Part shown: one piece after another, positions 16,935 through 24,401 of the stretch | Layout: the number at the start of each line of letters is the position of its first letter | Position numbering within the stretch: position 1 is the stretch's first letter | Assembly: GCA_036960605.1 (NCBI GenBank) | Contig: JBALXI010000001.1 | Coordinates: forward strand, 310,001-374,000 | DNA: 64,000 bases | Direction: 5' to 3' | Source of the DNA: Oleispira sp036960605 | GTDB taxonomy: Bacteria > Pseudomonadota > Gammaproteobacteria > Pseudomonadales > Oceanobacteraceae | Notes under the pieces: model-generated | The model's input: only the letters and a program-made list of their open reading frames with translations | Told to the model about the DNA's origin: nothing | Databases searched by the model: none | Translations under genes and position numbers: made by a program

Positions 16935-18506
16935 TTAGTCTTTCTTCTCAGCTTCAGGTGCCGTTTCTATTTCGGTTCCAGCTTCCAATTCAGCGGCCTG
17001 CTTTGCTTCCCATAAGGCTCTTTTCTCGGCTTTGTTATCGACCATCTTTGGTTGCTCTTCCAAATACACTTTAATATTTGTCATGCCTTGCTTGCTCAAA
17101 TGATGCGCATGTATTTTGCTCATAGTGCCTTTTTGGCAATAGAATAAATACGTTTGATCTTCTTTAAGTTCGCCCTTACGTGTTTCAAGTTCATAAAAAG
17201 GCATTCTGATTATTTCGTTAAGGCTAAATTCTAATGGTGCATCTTCTACTTCGTTCGGGTGGCGAATATCAACGATGATATCGCTTGGGGCTGGAAGGCT
17301 GACGCACGCTACTTCAAGCGCATCGTTTTCTTCTTTAACCAGAGTCGCAATGAACTGATGGGTACATTCGGCAACCGCTTGGTCTAGCACAGCCATATCA
17401 AACTTGGCTTCTTCTGCCAATACTTTTGGCATCTTAGCTTCAGTGGTTGGCTTGACCGAAATAACACCACAATATTCAGGCATAGTCGCAGCAAAGGCTT
17501 CGGTGCCAATTTCACGAGAGATTTTAATGATCTCAGGCTTATCCATAACCACCAGCGGGCGCAAGACCAGTTTGTCAGTTACTTTGTCGATAACGGCTAA
17601 GTTCGTTAACGTCTGGCTAGATACCTGAGCAATGGATTCTCCGGTAACGAAGGTTTCCAAGTTGATCATTTCCGCGACTTGATCGGCTGCGCGGTACATC
17701 ATGCGTTTTAAAATAACACCCATGTGGCCATCTTCAACGTTTTCTAAAATCTCTTTTACGACGCCATCAAAAGGAACGCTAATGAAGCGTGCCTTGTGTG
17801 ATGCGCCGTATTTATCCCACAAGTAATAAGCAACTTGCTTAACACCCACTTCGTGCGCGCTGCCACCTAAATTGAAGAAGCAGTAGTGCGTTTTTAAACC
17901 GCGCTTCATCATCATGTAGCTAGAAACGGTTGAGTCAAAGCCGCCCGATATTAGAGAAAGCGTTTCGCCTTGTGATCCCATCGGGTAACCGCCTAGGCCA
18001 ACGAAGCGATTCTTAATGGCGAATAAGCTTTGATCGGTAATTTCAACTTGAACAGTAATATCAGGATTTTTAAGTTTTACACCGATCGCGTCGGTTTCTT
18101 TTAATAAGCCACCACCGATGTAGCGTTCTACATCGTTACTGTTGTATTCGTGAGTACCGCGGCGCTTTACGCGAACGCAAAAGGTTTTACCGGCCAATGA
18201 AGGGCCGTTTACTTGTTTGATAATCTGGTAAGCGTCATCCATCGTTTCGAAGTCGTGCTCTTCGATTTCGTAAGAAAAAGCGATGCCCGGTGTATTGGTC
18301 AAAATAGTAATCATTGAACGACGGATTGCTGCGTCTTCACTGTTGATATTGATATACAGATTATCCCATTGGCCTTGTACATCGGCCTTAAAGCCGTTGC
18401 GACCTACCAGATTGCGAACATTCATTTGCAGCTGCTTCACAAAGCGCTTACGCACTGGTCGACTCTTCATGATGATTTCAGGGAAATACTTGGCTACAAA
18501 CTTCAT
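16935..18506 (-). CDS. thiI: tRNA uridine 4-sulfurtransferase with rhodanese domain
   Basis: 523 residues from the ATG at 18506 (MKFVAKYFPEI), in register with E. coli ThiI. Order: ferredoxin-like and THUMP domains (to about 170), PP-loop ATP pyrophosphatase with the motif SGGFDSTVSSYMMMKRG (about 190-205), the disulfide cysteine in MPEYCGVIS, and a C-terminal rhodanese domain with the catalytic cysteine in FYCQKGTMS. It makes 4-thiouridine at tRNA position 8 and delivers sulfur for the thiamine thiazole. A short Glu/Ala/Lys-rich tail follows. The longer start at 18554 has no better SD. Monocistronic, divergent from phaB. Confidence 0.95.
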   Translation of the reverse strand: MKFVAKYFPEIIMKSRPVRKRFVKQLQMNVRNLVGRNGFKADVQGQWDNLYININSEDAAIRRSMITILTNTPGIAFSYEIEEHDFETMDDAYQIIKQVNGPSLAGKTFCVRVKRRGTHEYNSNDVERYIGGGLLKETDAIGVKLKNPDITVQVEITDQSLFAIKNRFVGLGGYPMGSQGETLSLISGGFDSTVSSYMMMKRGLKTHYCFFNLGGSAHEVGVKQVAYYLWDKYGASHKARFISVPFDGVVKEILENVEDGHMGVILKRMMYRAADQVAEMINLETFVTGESIAQVSSQTLTNLAVIDKVTDKLVLRPLVVMDKPEIIKISREIGTEAFAATMPEYCGVISVKPTTEAKMPKVLAEEAKFDMAVLDQAVAECTHQFIATLVKEENDALEVACVSLPAPSDIIVDIRHPNEVEDAPLEFSLNEIIRMPFYELETRKGELKEDQTYLFYCQKGTMSKIHAHHLSKQGMTNIKVYLEEQPKMVDNKAEKRALWEAKQAAELEAGTEIETAPEAEKKD

Positions 18507-18776
18507 ATCGGACTCGTATCTGTAAGACGCATTTAGTGATGAGCGTCGTGGCAATAATGGGGTGGGCGATTATACGTCATTATAAGCCTTTAGGTTAGAC
18601 GCAGTTAGGAATTAGCATTCACGCTAAGTTCACCTTTTCAGGCCAAGACTTCATACTTTATTCGTAAATAGTAATGATTATCGTTTGTTCACTGTTTGTT
18701 GCGTATTAGTGTCATATTAGGTCGATAGACTGATGTTGGAAAATGGAGTTATTAACTTAGAATCATGGAGTTTAAG

Positions 18777-19523
18777 ATGAAGGGTAAAGTTGCTTTAGTG
18801 ACAGGCGGAACGGGTGGTATTGGAAGTGAAATTTGCAAAGCTTTAGTCAAGGAAGGCTATCAAGTGATTGCGGGTTATTACTCTGGGGGCAATCATGACA
18901 AAGCTCAGCAGTGGCAAATTGAAATGGGGAAGGAGGGTTTTGATATTGCTCTAGCCTATGGAAATATACGCGATTGGGAATCGAGCAAAGAATGTATTGA
19001 GGGCATTAATAGGGAATTTGGAAGTATTGATGTGTTGGTAAATAACGGTGGGATTACACAAGATACAACCGTTAAGCGCATGTCACCACAGCAGTGGGAT
19101 GATGTAATTGCAACGAATTTAACCAGCGTCTTCTATATGACCCGGTTAGTGATTAACGATATGTTAGAAAAGGGCTTTGGTCGCGTTATTAATATTTCCT
19201 CTGTTAACGCGCAAAAAGGTCAGTTTGGACAAGCGAATTATTCAGCCGCTAAAGCAGGAATGCATGGTTTTACCAAAGCGGTCGCGCAAGAAGTGGCAGC
19301 GAAAGGCATTACGGTCAATACGGTATCGCCTGGTTATACTGAAACCTCGATGATAAAGGAGGTTCCAGAAGAAATTCGCCAGCAAATCCTAAAGGGTATT
19401 CCTGTTGGTCGTTTTGGTTTGCCTTCCGAGATTGCTCGAGTAGTTACTTTCTTAGCGTCGGATGATTCAGGTTTCATTACTGGCAGTGATATCTCGGCTA
19501 ATGGCGGCCAGCACATGCATTAA
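18777..19523 (+). CDS. phaB: Acetoacetyl-CoA reductase (SDR family)
   Basis: 248 residues. The N-terminal TGGTGGIG motif binds NADPH; the VNNGGITQD strand, catalytic Ser in NISSVNAQKGQFGQ, and Tyr/Lys in NYSAAKAG form the SDR active site; the C-terminus (SDDSGFITGSDISANGGQHMH) is characteristic of PhaB. It reduces acetoacetyl-CoA to (R)-3-hydroxybutyryl-CoA for polyhydroxyalkanoate. No phaA or phaC is next to it. The ATG at 18777 has GGAG at a good distance; the ATG at 18765 is closer to the usual poor context. Its last four bases overlap the convergent integrase gene. Confidence 0.93.
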   Translation: MKGKVALVTGGTGGIGSEICKALVKEGYQVIAGYYSGGNHDKAQQWQIEMGKEGFDIALAYGNIRDWESSKECIEGINREFGSIDVLVNNGGITQDTTVKRMSPQQWDDVIATNLTSVFYMTRLVINDMLEKGFGRVINISSVNAQKGQFGQANYSAAKAGMHGFTKAVAQEVAAKGITVNTVSPGYTETSMIKEVPEEIRQQILKGIPVGRFGLPSEIARVVTFLASDDSGFITGSDISANGGQHMH

Positions 19524-20734
19524 AATTTTAGCTTCTGCCATGCTTTATGCCATTTATCATCTTCTGCATGTTGGTAGATGGCAGTCGTTTCTATTTTCTC
19601 ATGACGGGCTGAGCGTGTTAGATACTTCAATTCAATACCGGCATCATCTCCGTGAGTGACCGACGTATGTCGAAACCAGTGGGTTGATGCTTTTTCTAAT
19701 GTCGATGCCTGTACTGGGTTTTCTAATCTAATCGCTGTTGCTGCATCTTTTACTACGGTCTTTACTTGTCGATAAACCATGTTGGCGCTAATGCCTTTGC
19801 CACCACTAATGCTGCGCAATAGCGGCGTTGTATCGTTTTCTTCTGGTAATGAACTGAGCCCTAGGTGTTCGCGATACTGCATTAGTGCGGCCAGCATCTC
19901 ATCGCTTGCAGGGATTTTGCCTTGTTTCTCTCCTTTGCCTAATACAAACCACCACCATTGACCTCTATATAAACGGAAGCTGTTCATGCTGTGGCTACTG
20001 ACTTCGCTGACTCGAGGCGCCATTAAGTAGAGCAAATGAAATAAGAAGCGATTGCGCTGGTAGTGGTTGTGCTGCTTGGGGCTTTCGGTGGGCTGATTGG
20101 CTAGGTGGTTCTTAAGCAGCTGCCAGGTTTTATGGTCCAGATAGCGTTGCTGGCTAATGGCCTGATCGGCTTGCGGGCGTAGCTTGCGATTGCGGCGGCG
20201 AATAAGGGAAAGCGGATTGCCTGCTAAATATCCGGCATCAACCAAGTAGCTGAAGAGGGCATTGACGATAATAAGTGCCTGGCGCTGGCTGCCTTCACTT
20301 AAAGGGCCTTTGAACGGCCTCCATTTTGCACTGCTGCGCTCTGCTCTGGGCCCGCACCAAATCTGGCTGGGCTGTGGGTCTGCTAGAAACGCTTGATAAT
20401 ACTGAAAATCTTCCCGACCTAAGTCCGATAGCGCTTTATTACGTTGATTGATTGACCAGAGGAGTAAGCGTTCGGCTTCTTTACGGTAGTTGCGCAGGGT
20501 TTGTGGTGAGTCGTAAAACTCATTTAGCCAGCACTGAATGGCCTGCCAATCCGTATTGGCGCTGATTTGGCAGTGCTTTGTATCGTAGCGATTACGGCCT
20601 TGGCTGCCGTTTAGCTGTTCTGGGGGCTGCATGGATTCAAATGGATTTAGGGCTTTTTCGCTATTGGGATGACTGATTTGAAGCATGATGCGCTGGGTGT
20701 CTCTAAGGTCGTTATCTTTGGGCCATATTAGCAT
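19520..20734 (-). CDS. Tyrosine recombinase / integrase, first of a pair
   Basis: 404 residues: N-terminal SAM-like core-binding domain (YDSPQTLRNYRKEAERLLLW), then the catalytic domain with Arg in MAPRVSEV, Lys in GKGEKQGK, HWFRH (His 352, Arg 355), His 378 in SARHEKIETT and nucleophile Tyr 387 (AIYQH). All catalytic residues are present, so it is likely active. Similar in size and layout to the recombinase at 22050, though well diverged. Its 3' end overlaps phaB by four bases tail to tail. Two in-frame ATGs (20734, 20686) have no clear SD; the upstream one is used. Confidence 0.88.
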   Translation of the reverse strand: MLIWPKDNDLRDTQRIMLQISHPNSEKALNPFESMQPPEQLNGSQGRNRYDTKHCQISANTDWQAIQCWLNEFYDSPQTLRNYRKEAERLLLWSINQRNKALSDLGREDFQYYQAFLADPQPSQIWCGPRAERSSAKWRPFKGPLSEGSQRQALIIVNALFSYLVDAGYLAGNPLSLIRRRNRKLRPQADQAISQQRYLDHKTWQLLKNHLANQPTESPKQHNHYQRNRFLFHLLYLMAPRVSEVSSHSMNSFRLYRGQWWWFVLGKGEKQGKIPASDEMLAALMQYREHLGLSSLPEENDTTPLLRSISGGKGISANMVYRQVKTVVKDAATAIRLENPVQASTLEKASTHWFRHTSVTHGDDAGIELKYLTRSARHEKIETTAIYQHAEDDKWHKAWQKLKF

Positions 20735-20743
20735 TGCAGAAAG

Positions 20744-20779
20744 ATAAATTCATGATAATAGGGTTAATCATGAATTTAT
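20744..20779. promoter_or_regulatory. 13-bp perfect inverted repeat between integrase and kfrA-like gene
   Basis: ATAAATTCATGAT (20744-20756) and its exact complement (20767-20779) flank a 10-bp spacer. It starts 9 bp upstream of the integrase start. It could be an operator or a recombinase-binding site; no T-tract, so not a terminator. Confidence 0.6.
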
Positions 20780-20794
20780 ATTTATCTCGCATTA

Positions 20795-20832
20795 TAATGT
20801 AAGGTTAACTGTACACCTTACACCTTACATTA
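20795..20832. promoter_or_regulatory. Inverted plus direct repeat upstream of the kfrA-like gene
   Basis: TAATGTAAGGT (20795-20805) is inverted perfectly at 20822-20832, and CACCTTA occurs twice in tandem (20814-20820, 20821-20827). It sits about 65 bp before the KfrA-like start, where plasmid KfrA proteins bind repeats to repress themselves. Operator role is inferred. Confidence 0.55.
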
Positions 20833-20897
20833 ATGCCAGTGTTCGTTTAAACTGTCAGTTAAATGATATTTAACCGATAAATAAGCGGGTTTTGATA

Positions 20898-21944
20898 ATG
20901 AGTCTGAAAAAAGCGACCCCTAAAGCGGTATTTGAAGCCTGTGAACAGTTAGAACTGCAAGATAGAGCATGGAATCGTGATGATGTGCGCTTAAATATTG
21001 GCGGGGGTAGCTTTTCGGTAATCGATCCGCTGATTCAGGCTTGGCGCAAGTTGCAGCCGGTGCGAGAGGTCGCGCCGTCTGTATCTACCGACCTATTGAT
21101 CCAGGTTGCGACAATGCTAGAGCTGCAGATCTCGGACTATGTTGGCGAAGTTGAGCTGCGTGATAAGGAGAGAGAGGCGGCGCTACTCGAGCTGAATGAA
21201 ACTGTTTCTGACAACCTGCAGCGCTTGGAATCTGAACTAACAGAGCAGTTGGCATTGAGCCAGCAAGCCAATCATGACTTAGAGGCTGAGTGTTCTCGAG
21301 TAGAGTATGAACTCGCAGAGAAAACCCAGTCGCTTCTCGCGGTTGAATTTAAACTGCAGGTTTCAGAAGAGGCTGCAGCATCGTTGAATCAGCGCCTTAA
21401 AGAGCAGCAAGCCTTTTACGAGTCGAGCCTCCAGCAACAAAAGCAAGCCCAGCAAGATGACAGCGCCAGAGCTCTTGAACTGCATCAACAACAAATGAAT
21501 CAATTAAAAATGGAATCCCAGCAGCAGCTGTCTCTACAGAAGACTGAGCTGAATGATGCGGCGCAATTGTCTGAAAATCGATTAATGCGTTTATTGGACC
21601 AAGGCCGCAATGAATTAAAAGAACTGCAGCGCTCGTCCACAGAGAAGTTAGAGGTATTGAGTCGCGAGCAGCAGGCTGACAAGCAATTAGTGAATAAGCA
21701 AAACCATGAAATTAAATCTTTGGGAGCTGCATTACAACAGTCTCAGTTAGACGCAAGCCAGCTAACAGCTCAGCATGAAACTCAATTGGCGCTAATGAAT
21801 AGTGATAAGTTGAGCATGCAACAGCAGCTAACAGAGCAGGCGACTGAGAAAGGCGGGTTGGAGTCGCTGGCAAACTCAATCAAGCAACTCCAAGACCAAA
21901 TGGCCAAAGATCAGATATCAAAAGCTCAGTTATCAAAAGATTAA
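20898..21944 (+). CDS. KfrA-like DNA-binding coiled-coil protein
   Basis: 348 residues from ATG 20898 (an upstream TTG at 20892 is possible). Residues 1-70 resemble the KfrA N-terminal helix-turn-helix (ATPKAVFEACEQL, then RDDVRLNIGGGSFSVIDPLI), and about 90-345 is a Glu/Gln/Leu-rich coiled coil. In plasmids KfrA binds repeats in its own promoter and its coiled coil forms a filament that helps partition. Here it lies between two chromosomal tyrosine recombinases, divergent from the first. It could coordinate recombinase sites or nucleoid position; that is inference from context. The domain call is from pattern only. Confidence 0.75.
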   Translation: MSLKKATPKAVFEACEQLELQDRAWNRDDVRLNIGGGSFSVIDPLIQAWRKLQPVREVAPSVSTDLLIQVATMLELQISDYVGEVELRDKEREAALLELNETVSDNLQRLESELTEQLALSQQANHDLEAECSRVEYELAEKTQSLLAVEFKLQVSEEAAASLNQRLKEQQAFYESSLQQQKQAQQDDSARALELHQQQMNQLKMESQQQLSLQKTELNDAAQLSENRLMRLLDQGRNELKELQRSSTEKLEVLSREQQADKQLVNKQNHEIKSLGAALQQSQLDASQLTAQHETQLALMNSDKLSMQQQLTEQATEKGGLESLANSIKQLQDQMAKDQISKAQLSKD

Positions 21945-21990
21945 CACAACTATTCAGGTCGTTAAAATCAAGACAGAATAGAATCCATTT

Positions 21991-22017
21991 TTAGGTGTTT
22001 GTGGAACAAATACCTAA
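21991..22017. repeat. 11-bp inverted repeat between kfrA-like gene and second recombinase
   Basis: TTAGGTGTTTG paired with CAAATACCTAA with one G-U pair and a 5-bp loop. No T run follows on either strand, so terminator function is doubtful. Confidence 0.45.
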
Positions 22018-22041
22018 TCATAGATCGATTTATAAAACCTA

Positions 22042-22057
22042 CTGAGTAGCTACTCAG
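22042..22057. repeat. Perfect 16-bp palindrome at the second recombinase stop codon
   Basis: CTGAGTAGCTACTCAG reads identically on both strands and covers the stop codon of the recombinase gene ending at 22050. Possible recombinase core or attachment site; not shown. Confidence 0.5.
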
Positions 22058-23303
22058 GCTTAATCTTCTTATGCTTCGCGCTGGCATGGCGCTCTCGCAT
22101 CTCGGTATCGATATAGCGATCGGTAGTCGCCATACTGGCGTGACCAGCATCATCACGAACATGTTCTTTTGGCCTGTGCTTCACATCTTCTGATATGCCG
22201 GTATGACGTAACCAGTGAACAGTGGCTGCTTTCAATTCTAATGCTTCTTCTTTTAGACCTTGATCTTGCATACGCTGGTGAGCCTGGTCAAAGCAATCCT
22301 GCACGATAAAGCGTATTTGACGAGTGCTGGTAACGGGGCCACTGCCTTTAATTTTAGAAATTAACGGCGTGGATTCACTGACATGAGGTAGGGCGGATAA
22401 GCCTAAAAATGTGCGGTAGCGCTTAAGTACGGCCAGCATCTCATCAGACACTGTGATCAATCGCACCTTATTGCCTTTGCCGGTAACTTGCAGCCACCAG
22501 TTGTGATCGACATCCGCGCGAAAATCTCCCATTACGGGTGTTGAGCGTTCGTCGGCCACCAGTTCTGATATGCGTAAGTACATGGCAAACAAGCAGTTCA
22601 TGATAAAAAGACTGCGTTCATGTTGCTTAGGGTTTTTCTCTGCGTTTAATTCCGCCGTTTCAATAACAAAGTCCCATTGCAGATTGGATATGCGGCGAAT
22701 GGGTTCCTTATAAGCATGGGTTTGCAGATATTTACTTTTTTGGCGAATGAGGGCGACGGGGTTAAGTTCACCATAGTCTTCTTGCAGCAAATAATTGAAG
22801 AAGGTCGATAGGATCGAAAAGACAGCTTGTAAGCTTTTTTGCGACAATTTGAAATGCTTATTATCGGGCGAGTGCCCCAGCTGGCTTTCGACCTTTGTTA
22901 TTTGGCTAACAAAAGGGCGCCAGTCTGGATTTCCTGAGCGCTCACCTTGGTGGTTTTTAAAGCGTGCGACTTGCTTAATGCCGATCCAGGCGATAGGTGG
23001 GTGCTGGCAAAACTCTAGATACTCTTCAATATCCAAGCGCCTAAGTTCTGGCAGGGTCTTTTCTTGAACAAACCAGGCCCATTGCACTAATCGCTCAACT
23101 TCTCGGCGGTAGCTGTTAAAGGTCGCCTGACTGCCATTGTAGCTTTGAAGGAATGTGAGACAGTGATAAAGATCTTCCTTACTGTCCTTCGGTGGGTTGC
23201 GTTTGTTTTGCCGTGCGTGAATGGTATCGGCTTCTTTAAACGGACTGGCCAGGTATTGAAGGTTGTCGAACATGGGGCTAGGTGGATTGAGCAGCGAATT
23301 CAT
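22050..23303 (-). CDS. Tyrosine recombinase / integrase, second of a pair
   Basis: About 417 residues from the ATG at 23303; a longer ATG at 23342 is also open, and neither has an SD. The core-binding domain (ATFNSYRREVERLVQW) is followed by the catalytic domain with Arg in YLRISELV, Lys in GKGNKVRL, HWLRHTG, GHASMATTDRYID with the nucleophile tyrosine. It is paralogous in layout to the integrase at 19520. Both are on the same strand with the KfrA-like gene between them. A larger charged insert lies in the N-terminal domain (RSGNPDWRPFVSQIT). Confidence 0.87.
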   Translation of the reverse strand: MNSLLNPPSPMFDNLQYLASPFKEADTIHARQNKRNPPKDSKEDLYHCLTFLQSYNGSQATFNSYRREVERLVQWAWFVQEKTLPELRRLDIEEYLEFCQHPPIAWIGIKQVARFKNHQGERSGNPDWRPFVSQITKVESQLGHSPDNKHFKLSQKSLQAVFSILSTFFNYLLQEDYGELNPVALIRQKSKYLQTHAYKEPIRRISNLQWDFVIETAELNAEKNPKQHERSLFIMNCLFAMYLRISELVADERSTPVMGDFRADVDHNWWLQVTGKGNKVRLITVSDEMLAVLKRYRTFLGLSALPHVSESTPLISKIKGSGPVTSTRQIRFIVQDCFDQAHQRMQDQGLKEEALELKAATVHWLRHTGISEDVKHRPKEHVRDDAGHASMATTDRYIDTEMRERHASAKHKKIKPE

Positions 23304-23342
23304 AGTGGGGTCTATTAATATTGGATTCGATAATACTCTCAT

Positions 23343-23356
23343 AATTATCGGAAATA
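23343..23356. repeat. 14-bp direct repeat, left copy (second copy at 23773-23786)
   Basis: AATTATCGGAAATA occurs here and again at 23773-23786, about 430 bp apart, bracketing the remnant at 23350-23645. An inverted CGATAAT lies nearby at 23328-23334. Confidence 0.6.
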
Positions 23357-23645
23357 TAGAAATCGAGTTCGTCTATGGCAGTACTTATGATACTGACGTA
23401 TCTAAGCTTAATTGGCTGCTTAATAATCAGTATGAATTCAAATCTATCCAGTCATCTACCTTCATTTTTAGCTAGCTAGCCACTATTCCTGTTAAGACTA
23501 TCTGGCGACGCTAAAATTTTATTTAGAAAACCCCGTCCTGCCTGTTGGCAAATCAGATACTATCGACGGCTATCGAGTTAGTGTGGATTACAGCTCACAC
23601 TGTGAGGACGATGTTGTTTATTTGGCTAGATATAGAATTAACTAA
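23350..23645 (+). pseudogene. Remnant of a decayed gene, first part omptin-like
   Basis: Two open fragments in different frames. Fragment 1 (23350-23475) reads IEIEFVYGSTYDTDV-SKLNWLLNNQ, resembling the conserved E-VY ... VSQLDWKFNN segment near the N-terminus of omptin outer membrane proteases such as OmpT. It stops at 23475. Fragment 2 (23496-23645) ends in DGYRVSVDYSSHC and LARYRIN, which looks like a C-terminal end of a barrel or secreted protein but is not recognisable as omptin. Neither has a start codon with SD. A deleted and frameshifted gene is the best reading; the omptin link rests on about ten residues. Confidence 0.4.
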
Positions 23646-23759
23646 TGAGCTTAAGTAACTGATACAAAAGTGATTTCTATAATTATCTGTTTTTTTCAAA
23701 TGGCAGCGATGCAGATGGTTTTCGTGTGATTTGTGGGTTTAGTTGATTGCTTCCAGTTA

Positions 23760-23783
23760 TTCCGATAATAACAATTATCGGAA
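23760..23783. repeat. 10-bp perfect palindrome
   Basis: TTCCGATAAT (23760-23769) and its complement (23774-23783) are separated by AACA. The right half overlaps the second copy of the 14-bp direct repeat. It lies about 40 bp downstream of the Hpt gene end. Confidence 0.55.
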
Positions 23784-23818
23784 ATACTAGGGCGGTTAGC
23801 CCAGTTCAATTGGACTTG

Positions 23819-24214
23819 TTATTCAGAGTTTAAATCAGAGCTTAAAAATGTTTTAAACTGCAGCTCTAATGTTAGATATTCATCTGCCAGCTTTTTATGA
23901 GCAATCAAGGCTTGCGTCCAATCCCTGTCTTTTAACGCAACCAACAAATCAGCACAGGTCGATTCCACATACTTAGTGCAGAAATTTGACGACGTCCCTT
24001 TTAGGGAATGCATCGAAATATAGCTGGCCTCGTAATCTTGTAATTCGATACCCGCTAGCGCTTGCTTGAGTTGCTCAGGCGTATCCCTTAAAAACAAGGT
24101 GACCAGTTTTTGAATCAGTGGTTTGGACCCGCCCATCCGCTCAATTGTTCGGTTCTCATCCCATGCGACATCCACGGTGAGATCCGAAGTGTGACTTTGC
24201 TGCGAGCTGACCAT
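23819..24214 (-). CDS. Hpt (histidine phosphotransfer) domain protein
   Basis: 131 residues forming one Hpt domain: the phosphoacceptor His is in SMHSLKGTSSNFC, within a four-helix bundle pattern, and VDVAWDENRTIERMGG begins the domain. Such proteins relay phosphate between hybrid sensor kinases and response regulators. No cognate kinase lies next to it; the sensor kinase at 45.5 kb has no receiver domain and is not an obvious partner. Divergent from rapA. Confidence 0.87.
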   Translation of the reverse strand: MVSSQQSHTSDLTVDVAWDENRTIERMGGSKPLIQKLVTLFLRDTPEQLKQALAGIELQDYEASYISMHSLKGTSSNFCTKYVESTCADLLVALKDRDWTQALIAHKKLADEYLTLELQFKTFLSSDLNSE

Positions 24215-24401
24215 AACGGGACCTTATCTAACGTATTTGCCTGTCTTTATAGACTAGTTGATTAAAACCATAGGGTGAGTAATAGATTCAGCGCAATTTT
24301 ATCTATTATTAAGCAATAACAAACACAAATGCCCTGTCTTTGCGTTCGCGCATCCTTTAAAATGCGCGGCATAATTTATATGATTTTGGAGTAATTGGCG
24401 C

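Noticed and set aside
18671..18687. AATGATTATCGTT near phaB as a Fur box
   Set aside because: About 12 of 19 positions fit the consensus; near background in AT-rich DNA, and no iron gene is adjacent.
23263..23475. 70-residue frame starting inside the second recombinase 5' region
   Set aside because: Its first 30 residues are antisense to the recombinase; only the last part resembles a protein, so it was treated as a remnant.
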